DNA from: Siniperca chuatsi
Lineage: Eukaryota > Chordata > Actinopteri > Centrarchiformes > Sinipercidae
DNA length: 64,000 nucleotides
Direction of reading: 5' to 3'
Assembly (NCBI RefSeq): GCF_020085105.1
Contig: NC_058042.1
Location: 17,840,001-17,904,000, forward strand
The stretch's first letter is position 1. The number at the start of each line of letters is the position of its first letter. The notes under the pieces were generated by a model. It ran no database searches and was not told where the DNA came from. It saw nothing but the letters and a program-made list of their open reading frames with translations. A program made the position numbers and the translations under genes. This document shows positions 33,551 through 46,900 of this stretch, piece by piece.

Positions 33551-36500
33551 CATAATCTAGCATCACCACAAGACTTGTGGTGTATAAGCAGATTCTGATT
33601 CAGATCTGCAACTCAAAAGCAGTAGAGCTACGCTTGTACACCAGTTACTGAATAAAGAATGAGGTCTGTAACATCAGTGTTACTTTTAAAACCGAAGTAT
33701 CTGGACATATTTTTGAGTTAATGTGACCCTATAGTGAGGTCACTGCTCCATTTAAATTTCCCAAAGCCTAATACTGTTTATCTCAAAAACAGATGTACTA
33801 TTATCACCACCATTTACAAAAATGCTGAAATATAATGAAAATACGTTATGCCTTTAACTTAAACATTTCTAGCAAGGTGTCCCACTTTAGGACAGACTTA
33901 AGACACAGTAGTTCTCAGAGAGTCTGACTAAGGAAGACAGCCTTTATCTCAGCAAGGAAGTGCAGATGACCCTGTGGCTAGCTATGATAAATAAAATTCT
34001 GCATGCCACTTCAAGTCACGTTGAGGCATTGAGAGTTAATATGTGGTTTGTTTAGAGTATGTTAAACATGAATATCCATGTTAGAGCAACTTTGCACAAA
34101 TATGAAAAAGTTAGTTTTAAAATTAAATTGCACCATTTATAACTTATCTACTCTACTTGTACAGATGTATAAATCTTCGCATCACTTTTACTTAAAATTG
34201 GGGCAGTAGCAAGAGTGTAAACAGGCTTGCTGAGCCAGACTGCCATGATGTGGAGGTGTGTCCCATCCGTGGTTCAGTCAACACCAGGGAGGTCTTCAAA
34301 AGTGAAAGGTTTTAAGTTCAAACCAATAAATGTTTCACTCACTCATCCCATTTCAGGGAGCATTAAAAAAAAAAAAAGTAAATCTTTTTTTTGTTTTTTT
34401 TTTAAAATCAGTCACTAAGACCCCTTAAATGTGTGTCATCCTCCCAGAAGAAATTTAACTGGCTACCTCAGAGACTTCTTTTAAGTAACTGAAACATCAC
34501 CAAAAGCAATTGTTTCATTAGGATCTCTTCTTTTTATTACAAATTGCTTGTAAGTTTGTATTCCAGTTGGTCTATTTCTTACATTATTCCTTTGGTTATA
34601 ATCACAGAGAAGCACATTTTCTTAAATTGGAATATAATTTAGTGTATTTGGATTAGCAGTACTTTGTGGTTGATATCTTCAGAAGACCCACTTAAATCAT
34701 TTCTCCTGCCTTTACTTCTTATGGTGATTTTCTCTTCCTCCCAATCATTTGTTCACCCAGTAGGTATCATAATGTTTAAGACACTTTATTACTGGTCTTT
34801 ATTGGGATTTACTTGAGAACCAACAGCTGGGTTTTCTTCACTTGGCATTGTATTGTTATCCATCCCCTATCATTGTTCAAACTCTGCATCACAGGCTTTT
34901 TGGGATATTTTTATATCATTTGTGGTACATGGGAAGTGGGTTATACGGTCTGAGGTGAAAGACAAAATCAGTGGATTCTTGTCCAAGGATGGATTTGTTA
35001 TCATGAGTCAGAGTCCAGTGAAATAAAAGCAAGAACGCAAATTCATCTGAAAAATAATGTAATGATTGGTTACTGGTACACATTTGAGCCTTATTTTCTG
35101 TTAGGAAAAACAGCTTCAGTGCAGTACCTCTGAATTTAACTAGATTTACAGAATTGATAAATCAACAGATTTAGAATACAGTTACAAATATGGTAAATCT
35201 TCCCAAAAAAGGCACAGGGGATGTACAGTAGAAGTTGCATCCCTCTTCGAGAACATTTGCATAACTGAATAAATACATCTGCTGCTAATCAATATCAAAC
35301 TGTGGAAGCACGGTCATCATGCAATTACAGCAGAGTGCAACATTGTGAATTAGTGGAAAAAACACAGCATATAAATATCTCTCCAGAAAATATAAAGACT
35401 AAGTCAAGGATAAACATTATTTAGTACCATTAATCAAAAATATTAACTGGAAGATTTCAAGCATATACAGTATTTATAATATTTGCCAAAATAATATTTA
35501 ACAACCACCTTAAAACAAACTATCCTATATATTGAATAAAATGTGCAATTAATAGCATTTGGGAGAGCAGGTTCTGCACTCACACTATACACATCTATAC
35601 CAAAAAACACCTGAACTAGTTATTGCCAAAGAATCACGAGTTTATCTGAATATCATTGGAAACTGGTCAATCTAGCATCTAAGGATTAATGCTTCTGTGT
35701 AATAGGACAGATAGTGAGTCTGTCCAGTGGTCTTTTATTTAAAATTACAAATGGCTTTTATATTAAATGCTGTACTGTTATTTTAAGACATTATTATATC
35801 ACACAGTGCTAGTTTCTCACCAGGTTTGAAGGGGCACTGGATGACTGATCCATTTCCCCTGATGTGTCTCAAACCACTCCCTAGTTCAGCAGGTAGTAAA
35901 CCTCTCAAAATCTTTGCAGCACACTGGCAGTTTAGCTCTCTAGAAAATTCTGATTGAATCATAAAAAAAATGTACACACTGATGTCACTATCCTGACTGG
36001 AAGTAAGGTAACTTCACTGCTTGTTTTCAACTGTATTATTCCTCTACACAGAGTAGCATTATCTGGAAAAAAAGAAGAAAAAAACCCAAGAACAAGTGTT
36101 ATTACAAATGTAAGTAATGTTCTAGCTACATACAGCATGTTTAACAGTTCATTCATTCAATCCCTTTCCCTCTGTACAAACATAAGGCTTTTTTTAAAAA
36201 CGGCCTGTGTGGACTGTAAGTCTAGTTGACAACTGACCTTTATTGTCATTTAATTTTAAATGTCAAAATTACACACAGTGTATTTATGATGCTTGCAATC
36301 CAGATGATTTATTGCTGGCTTTCTCATGTGCTGCTTTGAAACTCACTTGTCACTGACCCATCACTGTCCAGTTCATTGGATCAGTAACTTCAGTGCCTGA
36401 AATCCAATTCACTACGTACTAAACTAGAGACTGGTTTGAATCAAAGCCCTTGTCGGTCCCTTTGCTTTCAAATATTTACCCATTCAGCTACTGTTCATCT

Positions 36501-37735
36501 GAGTAATTTCTCCTCAGTGCCTTACCAGAAGGCCTCTATAGAAGCTTAATAAAAACCCTTCAAAAGAGAAGAGGCCATATCTACCACAGATTGAAGTCCT
36601 CGCAGCTCCACTTCCGCCTCGAAGTATCACCTGCTTAATGATACTAAAAATATAGGTCCTTTTCTCTGCTTTAAAAATAGAGTAAATCTACAAAGTAAGA
36701 CCCTGAAATCACACCATTTGCTACTTACAGTGAAACCCCAACATAACCATTAAAATATGGGCACTTGGAGTAAATAGCAGTAAGTTTGTGCAAAACCAAA
36801 AAAAAAAAAGAAAAGAAAAAAAAGAAAGAAACGCCCCATTACATTCAACCAGGCCAGATCCTCTTGTTTTTAAACAACATAGTATAATTCTTGTTAGCGG
36901 TGTTATTTTCTGTTCCTCTTTCCGAAATAAAAACGAGGTAAAATATTACATCTTCAATTAGAATTCCTGGAAGGTACAAACAAATTGAGTACTTGGAAAT
37001 CAGTGAGCAGTGAAATTCATCATTGCTGCTGCAATAAAAAAACGGGTACTTTCTAATTTCAAGCATTACTATTTGGATTAAATTTTTCAATTCCATTACA
37101 GTGGGGAAGGTTACCAATGAGAATTCAACGCAATGACGACTAAACTGATAGCACTGCTACAAACACACTTACTTACATTTCAATTAATGCTTTAAAACGA
37201 GCATGGAATCAGGTAAATCTTGGAGAAGGAGTGCTGAACCTCATCTCAACTCAATATTAAAATCTCCAAAAGCACCCTTTGTGTGGGTCAAGTATGTTAG
37301 TTAGTTTAGCTAAATCTTGAGAAAGACCTAAGCTGAAGTAGACAAAATGATTTTCTTGTCTATTTATCTATTATAAAAATGCATTAAGTATGATGATCTT
37401 TCACAGTCTGAGGAGATCTCACAGTAACAACTTACTGGCCAATAAGGAGGACGTGATTTAGTTAATCTGAATTCCTCAACTGTAATGGACAATAATGATT
37501 CAGGCCTGTAGATTACACTTGAGTTTAGAAATTACCTTAGATTTCGATGCAGCATCAACGGTGCAAATTCTAGCTTATAAATAATCAAAAATCAGAAGTC
37601 CAAAGTAAAATTTTTCTATTTCTCATTTTCCTTCTTGGTATTTAAGAAACAGGTAATAGAAAATAAGATGATTAATTATTACACAAACCTGTACTAAGCT
37701 CAGCTCAGAAAAATGAGCGCTAAAGCCCCACAACC
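33551..37735 (-). other. mtmr10: Putative mtmr10 3' UTR and downstream DNA
   Basis: AT-rich, without coding exons, downstream of the mtmr10 stop on the minus strand. Minus-strand AATAAA signals (TTTATT on plus) occur at several places, for example near 36306, 35727 and 34530, so the transcript end cannot be chosen from sequence alone. Poly-A/T runs near 34364, 34386 and 36801 are simple repeats. Confidence 0.4.
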
Positions 37736-40700
37736 TCAGAGAGTGTCATTAGCAAGAGTCTCTGTTGAGAGCCAGATCCTCGCCCCGTTCAGAAATTTGC
37801 TAATGGGAGTCCCATGGCTACTGCGGCGGCAGAGGTTTCCCACTGGGGTGAAGGGAAAGGAGGAGGTAAGGAAGTCTGGAGGTGTAGGGGGGTCATGTGG
37901 GGAACTGGCCTTAAAATACATCCTCCTGTGGTCTGAAGGGGGCCCACTTGGGCTGGGAAGCGGTGTGCTGCCTGGACTGGGTCCCTTATACTGCCTGAGA
38001 TGGCTCTGTAGGATCTCAATTTCATCGACCAGTTGGGAGAGCTTGTGGTAGGCGGTGATGGGGCCTCCTTTGGGAATGCAGGCTTCAGGAACCCAGCGTA
38101 GAAAGTAGAGCTTCCAGAGAGCCATATGTGAGGGCATGAGCAGGGGAATCAGGACGCCCTGCTGGTCAGCAGGTCGAGAGAACCACTCCCTGAAAAAGCG
38201 CTCTGAAGGGCTTTCGTCTTTCACTGGGGAGAAATCAGGCTTAAGCTCAGACATCAGAGAGCCCCGTCGGGTCAATGAATCCTCTTCACCCTTCAGTCCA
38301 TTCCGCAGAGATGCAGGCGTTCCTCGCAATGTGGAACTGTAGGTTTTCTGCTGGAGGAAGGACACAGAGTTACATTATTTTCACTAGACATGATAAACTA
38401 TCTCTGTGACAGGCTGGACAATCAAAGCTCACTCTTCCCATGTTCTCAATTAGTGAATCCCCACCTACATTATCAAAATCCTCATAAGAAAAAAAAAAAA
38501 AAAAACGAAGAATTTTCTGTGTAATAATTCACATTCTGTGCCTTTTCTGAAGTTGCTGATGACACGAAAACAAGACGCTGTCCATCTCAGCAAAGCTCTT
38601 TAACATGAGCAATCCATCCAGTCAGCAGTTATGTTTAACATTTACTCCATCAGAAACTGTGTGTATTTTAGCAAAAATGCATACGAAAAATAGTAATACC
38701 TCTAAGCCTGAGGAAACTGTAAGAGGGCAGAGGATTGAGATTACCTATTTTGAAAATACCTACACATCATTATTGATCCTAATCTGACCTTGAAGATAAG
38801 AAGGCTATGGAGTTGTGAGCACATACACAGTATTTGCACTCTGTGATACCTACCTGACAAAAGATAAGGAAAGCACCAAGTCTGTTAAACTCTGAAAAGC
38901 ACTAAATATTTTTTCCTACTTGAATAAATTCCCCACACCTTTCATTCAACATGGCTGAAAACCATTAAACTAAAGGTTGAAAGTGTTTGTTATATATCCA
39001 AGGTAGTAAAAGAAGAGAGCACACACATACAACTTGCTGCTACTACTCCTGTAAACTTGTAAAGCTCAGTGTCTCATGTACCTTTGTGCGTCTGAAGGTT
39101 TTCACTTCCCCATTCTGAACACAGGCAGCTCCTTTGCCTACGTACATTGGGTTGTTAAAGAGGGTTTGGTCTTTGGTGGAGAATTGCTGTGACCAGTCCC
39201 AAACAGGAGGGAAATACACAACATGGTCTTCTCCTTGAGGGATGGCTTTATTCTTGGCAAAGTCCTGTAGAGTAAACACAAGGTTATTCATGCTCTGAAC
39301 ATAGTACTACACAGAAAACATAATTGTATACTATGAAAAAAACTTCCAGATTTGAGACGACAATCCATGAAGGTAAACAAAAAAACAGAATTGTCATGAA
39401 TTGCTTTTGTCAAATTTATTGGTTACTTTCCTGACCACAAGCTAAATTTTCTCTCATCTGTGTGCATTACGTTACACTCTTTCCTGTCAATTATCTGACA
39501 CACACAGAAGGAAATTATAGTCTTTGACATGAAATGATACCACAAAAACATGTTGCTTTGTTACACGCTATCACCATGTGTTTTTTTTATTCTTCTTGGA
39601 CCACTGACACAGACACATATGGATTTTTACATAAACACATTCTTATTTTAAATAATATTTTATTTTAATTTAATATTTAAACATATTCAAGATTATTGTA
39701 GAATCTTATCCATTTGGTGCACAGGGTTAGAAAAGAAAAAAAAAAAACGATTGTTAAGTGTGGCATTTCCATGTATAAATATATGTATTAAATTCATCTA
39801 AATAAATAAACATATATACAGTCATATGTATGTATCCCTCACCATCAAGTGCTGAGCACGCTGTTTGGGAGAATTGAAGAGGAAAGTACTGAAGAGTGGG
39901 ATCCACATGCTATCACTCAGTACTGTCAGATAGGCCTCTGTGAACTCGAATGCTGCTGGGTACTGGTTCATCATCTGCCACACGCAGTCCAGGAACAGCA
40001 TGAACAGTGGGGACTTCAGCTAGAGAAGCAAACAACAAGAAGCATAAGTGCCTAGGCAAATCTATTAGGTCCGGGACTGGTATATTTACTGTCAGACAAA
40101 TACCTCCTCTTTGTCATTCTTCTTTAAGTGGTTGCATCTGTCCAAGAAGCGATGGCCAGCCATCACCCACTCCTTCTGCACCAAAGTCTGAAAGCCAATG
40201 AGGCTGCGGTGATGAGGGTCCAACATGAGCTGCACCAAGGAGGATACTACACAGTTCAGGTCTCGGTCTTCTTCCTCTGTACAGGTGTAAAACAGACAAA
40301 CAAACAAAAAACAAACAAACAGAGAAACAAAAAGCTTCAACAAACTGTTTGCAAGGAAAGCATTTTCAAAGTCACTGATGGCTATAATATGGTAATGATT
40401 CTAATTTGACCACAATAATTGAAATGTATTTTGACTTGTGTGCAACATGTGTTTGTTATATTGGACCAATGTTTGCCTTCAAATGATGGACTATTAAAAT
40501 CTAAAGTTATGTTCACAATGCACTATGCAGTAAAGAATAGAAAATAAAGAAAAATAAATAAAGAATTACATCAAAATACTAAGGGGACTAATGACTGATA
40601 AAGACAACTTACAAAGAGAGAGTTTTACCTTGAAGAACGACTGAAGCATTCTTTCCATCCAGGTGGTACACTATCTCAGCTGAGTGTTTCAGGAAAGCCC

Positions 40701-43700
40701 TTGAGTCACAAACAGAACATAAATGTTAACTGACTTTGAAAAACAGTAACCAGCTCAGCACTCAAACCTTTATGCAGTGTACCAAAGAGTGTCCTGGCGA
40801 GATATATTCTTTATTAATTAAGTACTTTTTCTGCCTGTAGACTAATTACTGACCAGGCAAGCAGATGACGGTAGCCAGTTGCTGCCCGTCACCAATCCAT
40901 AGATTTCAAGGCTGAATAATCATGCTGCCTGAACCAGTAAGTTGTTTCATGAGTGTATATTGACACAAAAATATAGAAATATTAAAGATATACAATGTAC
41001 TTCCACAGATAAAACTGTTCTGAATAAAATGTTCATGCAAGTATGTTACATTCCAGATGTATCAGGGTAACAAAGGTTGTGAAGGCCAGCAAGACATTTT
41101 AATTTTAGTATAAACCAAGACACTGGTAGTTTATAAAGAGCTATCGTGCAGTGTCAGGTTGTTTACATACCTGACGTACTCCAGCCATCGTGAGTTTTCA
41201 ATAGATGAAAGCCACCTCTCCTCAGACTCCTCAAAAGGATCTGCACACAATCAAAAGAGTCAAACACTTGCACACCTATAAAACCATACACAAGCCATTC
41301 ACAACCATTTCCACTCGAAAGAAATGTGCATTGAGATACAGTTCACACAGAGGTTGAATACTTGCAGTGGTTATTATTATTATTACTGTTACTGTTGAAC
41401 GTTGCAATGAGGCTCACCTATAACACAGATCTGCCTGACTTTAACAAACGCATTCTGGATGTCCTGGATGTTAGGCAGACACTTGTCTAGATCTGACCTG
41501 ATGACTTCACTGCGCTGTGGGTGGCTTTTTGTGATGGCAGTGAAGACCCTACCACAACACAAGACAGACAAACATAGATGACTGGATTAGAGGTGTCTTA
41601 AAACAGCTGTAGCAACATCTAAGCAATACACCATTTGTAACATTAGCATAAACAGCTTAATTACCAAAAAAACAGGACTAAGGAATATATACTTAGAATT
41701 ACATAAAATATTAATACAATAATGCCTAATAAACACTTTCTTATTCCACTGCTGCAGTTGAACATCTGTTGGCTGCTACTGAATTTCAATGTGAATGATA
41801 GAGTAGAAACAACACTTTTAATACATGTTTTGAATGTGAATGAAGTAGAGGAGTTTGCCGTACTTCTGATCAATCTTCTTCTGCTGTAACGGATCACTTA
41901 TACTGGCCATGCGGACAAGAGCACTCCCATTTGGGTGATTCCAGCACCAGAGCTACAATGAAGAATGTATATGCATCAGACAAAGGATCAGTTGGCAAAT
42001 AAAAGGGATGGTCTTATCAATTGAATTGGATGCTATGGATAATGACTCCATTGGTGGTCCTTAAATGTGTGAATAAAATAACATTATAGGCCTAATAATA
42101 AATAACTGAAAGGGATAAACTGAAAAGTATTCCTGAGTGAAGTTTGACAAACAGCACACATTTACTGGAGATATCAGAGCATAAGTACTCACAGGGATGC
42201 GCTGATCAGTGAAGAATATGGAGTAACGCTTTAGATCCTGATCTGCCAGAGAAACTGGGACCACAATGTACTCTGGAAGACTAAAAAGAAGAATTAGAGA
42301 AAGACTTGCATTACACAGGAATAAAATGCAAGACACCATTAAAAAGGGGGGGATGACAGAAAAATATATCTAACAAAATGTATTTTAATGTTTCCCACAA
42401 CTTCCAATTTTACAGTCTGAACGTGACATCCTAAAGGAGAAAATTAACCTTTTGGCTGTACTCCTTATATACTCTATCACTTACCCATGCCCATCTTTTT
42501 CATATGAATAAGTTAAGTGTGTTGCTTCATGCTGACATACCATAATATTGTACTAATGGTACTGAAAGCCTTGGTTAATGTACTGTACATAACTTGTTAG
42601 CACTGGATTTGTTTTGCTGTGCCAGGTGAGTATCTTTAGCAGTTTGTTTTGATTGAGGGAAAACTGAAGCAGAGTGTACTGTAAGTATTGTTTTAGCTGC
42701 ATGTGATGTGTACAGTTTGGTGCAAGCTACTATTACACAATTTTTAGGCTTTTCTCAAATTCCACATAAAACACTGTACAATCCTTACTTTGAAACCCAC
42801 CATGATGTCACCACTGAACTCAGATGAATAGAACGTATTGTCCAAAATAGACTTGCATGTTACACTGAGACATTCAAGTTTTTTCCTTAAGTCACCCATG
42901 AAGTGAGTTAAAAAAAAAAAAAATTAAAAAAAAAAAAAACTTACAGTGTAAATATACTGTCCTGCCAAAGCATACCAAGTATGAGTAAAGAGTGAAATTT
43001 AGAGTGTCCATAACAACTATGGCCGACTGAAGGAGCTACATGCTCTGCCTATGACGCCCATCATAAATTGCCTACAACAAACAACATCAGCTGGAAACCT
43101 TGTTGAGATGGCATAACTCTCGTTGATAGAGCACACCCTCCACTCGGATGCCCCCGTTCTCTTGATCTCCCAATCCCAGTCTGATGGACGGTCAAAAATG
43201 GGGGTCCGTAATCCTCCTCGAGGGGTGGAACCATTTACTCGCCCCCCTGGAAATACAGATACATTTTGAGATGATTTCTTAAGGGATTTGGAATTCATAA
43301 TTCTTAAATGTGGATTAATAGGACGGGGTAACAGTTATACATAATATGTCATGTTATGTCTTTTACAAGCAGTAAAAGAAATATGGCATGCTAAATGCAT
43401 ACCTTTAGATTCATGGTATCGCCGCCCTTGATACTCAAAGCCAAACAGCAGTTGAAGATCAGCTGGATGGGAATAGTGGGCAATAGCAAGGCAAACCTAG
43501 AATAAAAAGATAACTACTTTTATGGGATATACAGTACAATACAATACAATAGAAGTACAGCTGAATGGAATGATCAATGAAAATGTATTAAGGTAGATTA
43601 GGTTTCATCACAACCATTCAGCTTCCCAACTCAGGTTCACTCAAGAGTGCTAAAATGAGGCCTGTTCTTTAACCATACAAACACAAGAACAAGTGAAACC

Positions 43701-43834
43701 TGGGAAAGCAAATGTTTAACGGACAGCCTACTGCTCTGGGTTTACAGGACTGAATCTCTCTGTGGCTCCACTGGAGTTACACAAAGCAGTCCATTCAGTA
43801 GTAAAGCTGTGAATAACACGAGAGGACACAGAAA

Positions 43835-43905
<71 letters not shown>

Positions 43906-46900
43906 GACAAGGCTGCTCCCAGCTCTGTAATTTCCTATGGCAAAATAAGCTGTTATAGACTGGCTTAATTCCATGTGTCAAAGAAAGGAAGAAAAAAAAA
44001 AAAAAAATGAACTGAGCCCCGTTTTAGGTTGACACTGTAATTACATACATGGTGTCCATAAATAAACTCAAAAGGAGTGAGAGAGGGCAGACTCATTTCT
44101 ATTTCAGTGCTCTATACATTATCAACCTTCCATATTCTGTTGTAAGCAGCAGAGTACATAAAATAAGGTGAATACTGCATTTGGAAATAAATTAAACAGG
44201 GACTTGTAACACTGACCATAAGACTATGTTCATTGCAGTGTCATACTGTAATGCAGTTGTTAGCCAAATGTGCTGCAGGTAGGTGCTGTGGAGCTCAAAG
44301 TCCTCCAAAACATACACAAAAATTGCTCCCAGATGACATGGGAGGAGATCAGACATGTAACAGAGTATGTTCACGTTCACAAACATTTCATTGGCACACT
44401 GTAAAGAGATATGCAGCTGCCTAATTCTCATGGGTCATGTATTGAGGCTGCAGGGAGCCAAGAGCTCCTGAAGACCTTTGTACACATAATTCACAAATAC
44501 ACATTTATTTTCGGGAACTCCAGATACCACAATGTGTTTTTAACACAACATATGTGCTTATAGAGCGTGAGAGTGATGAATGTTTGTTTTGTTACTGTTG
44601 GCTGTGTTTTGAATTGGTTAAGTATACCTATCAAGCAGTCACATGTTCCCAGGGCCTGGCTGGTTCTGTCCAAGGTGACAACTTCCTGGATTGATTTTTT
44701 GTCCTTCTACCAAGACTTTACTAAAAAGGGCCTGCAAGTCTCGGAAAATTTAGCCAAAGCCCACTGCTAGTTACCACAACAGCTCAACCCACTACACAAC
44801 TGACTAATGTAACCAAGGAAATACATTGGTCACTGCATCTGCATTTTAAGGACTTCCTTTAATTTCCCTTGTGTGCAACTATTTTCTGAAAACACCACTA
44901 GTCATCTCCAAACAAATTATATCAATATATACTGGTACTGAGGTATTTGTTGAAAGTTGAAAATACAGCATTTTTAATCTATGGCTACTATAAAAATAAC
45001 ACTGAACTGAGCTCTAATTTGAAAAATGAAACATCTATCCATCCACTCTCTTGGTGCAGGAGATGAGTCAGAGTCACACTGCCAGTTGTTCCTACAATCA
45101 GGATCATTCTCAGTTTCCTTTGCCTTGAATGGGCATTGTTCTCAATGTCTCTTATTCATTGTTTGGCTAAGAGCCACACTGAAAATACTTGACAAGCTTA
45201 TATGAGAAGTAATTTCTATTCAGATGGAGGGTGAGAGAGTAGCACATCAAAGTTTGTATGATATAAATGTCCTTGTTGCGGAGGAAGAGGTCGTAGCACT
45301 GAAATGGAGTGTGTGTATGAAGTGAGCTCACGCAGTCAGGAAAGCAAAAAAGTTTGGTCAGCAACAACTAACAGTGAAATGGGCAGGGGAAACTGAGAAA
45401 AAGGGAATGTTTAACAAGGAGCAATTGGCATTTGGGGGTTTGGCATTAAGAAACAAGTTAAAGCCACTATGTGTAGAATCTTTATGTGATTCTTTCAAAT
45501 TATTGTGATGGCAAGTTGTCCTTTACACAAAAATTAGCCAAATGTGGTGAAAATTGGTGCTATCTGTTGGTGCTATACCATTAATCTCATGTCCCTGGGT
45601 CGGATCCATAGGAGTAGCGGAGTAGCAGCACATATTTTTTGATTCTACCACTGAGGACGCCAAAGTCAGAAATTAGATCTTTTCCATCTTTAAACATAGT
45701 GGCTTTAATGTCCTTAAACTGTGGTCAGGATATTTTTTGTCATTTTATATGTTTATTTTAGTATTTCAATTTATTCAGCTCATGGCCCACCTGGACCTAA
45801 AGTTGGTGAGTCTGACAAGTATTAATCTGATATTTTTAAAAGCCTCACTGAAAAGATCACCATCAAATTACTTCATTTGATACAAAAAACAAAACTTGGA
45901 AAATTCAGTATCACTCACCTTTTTGGCACTCTCAGGCCCGGCCTCATCAAAGCAGAACCTTATGATGCGCAAGTCTTTGCAGTAGAGGATAAGCTCTGTG
46001 GGGTTGAACTTCAGCTTTTGGTTTGACCCCAAAACTTTCTTCTTCCCCTTTGTATCATTTACTGAGAGGAACAAACACAAAATATGACTAGAAAACTTCC
46101 ACTAATGCAGATGCCAATACTAAGAGATGTAAGATTGAATTTTAAAGCAGCTCCTTTGGACACAACAGGTATAAATGTCAACTACAAAACACTCAACATA
46201 CATCTCTGCTAAGGCTGAATAATTGTCTTTTGTGTTTTTTAAGAATAATTTAAAAAAAAAAAAAAACATGGTTGCAACAAGAATTTGGCAACCAACTATA
46301 GAAAAACTGTATGGCACATAAAAAACAACAACAAATAAATAGCTTGTTTCTGGGTTCAACCTAATATGAAATGTTCTATCTTCAGCCATCAATGCATCAT
46401 GTTTGGATTGAAATTGTAGCAGGAGTGCTGCAGTTATGCAGAATAGTAACCCATGACCTTGACCTAAACATATGCCATTAAAGATCACATTTTAATTCCT
46501 GGTGTAAACGGGATCATCTATTATAATGATTAATGAGTATCAATATGAAGCTAAATATCATTTGGGATTTTGTTGTTGGGGTATTGAGACCAAATACTGA
46601 TATTTGATTTTATTGATATTGCCCAGCACTAGGACCTTATATTCTTAATGCTCCTATACTGGTACAAATCCCATAATGATAAGGTTGTCTTTAGTAGCCC
46701 AGGTCAAATAGGTAAAAAAGAGATGGGTAAAACAAAGCCTCATGCTTCATCACTGTAACACAACAAACCTTGCTCTGGGCAGTTGACCTTGCAGTGTCAG
46801 CAATCGACGGGAATGAGATATATAAACAAGGCTAATTCCAGCCAGGCTGCACTGCCACTAATCACTGCTTTAGCTGTGACATCACTTGCTATCAGATTGC

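Noticed and set aside
39849..40409. Plus-strand open frames across mtmr10 exons 13-14
   Set aside because: They are antisense to well-supported mtmr10 coding exons with intact splice sites and family similarity.
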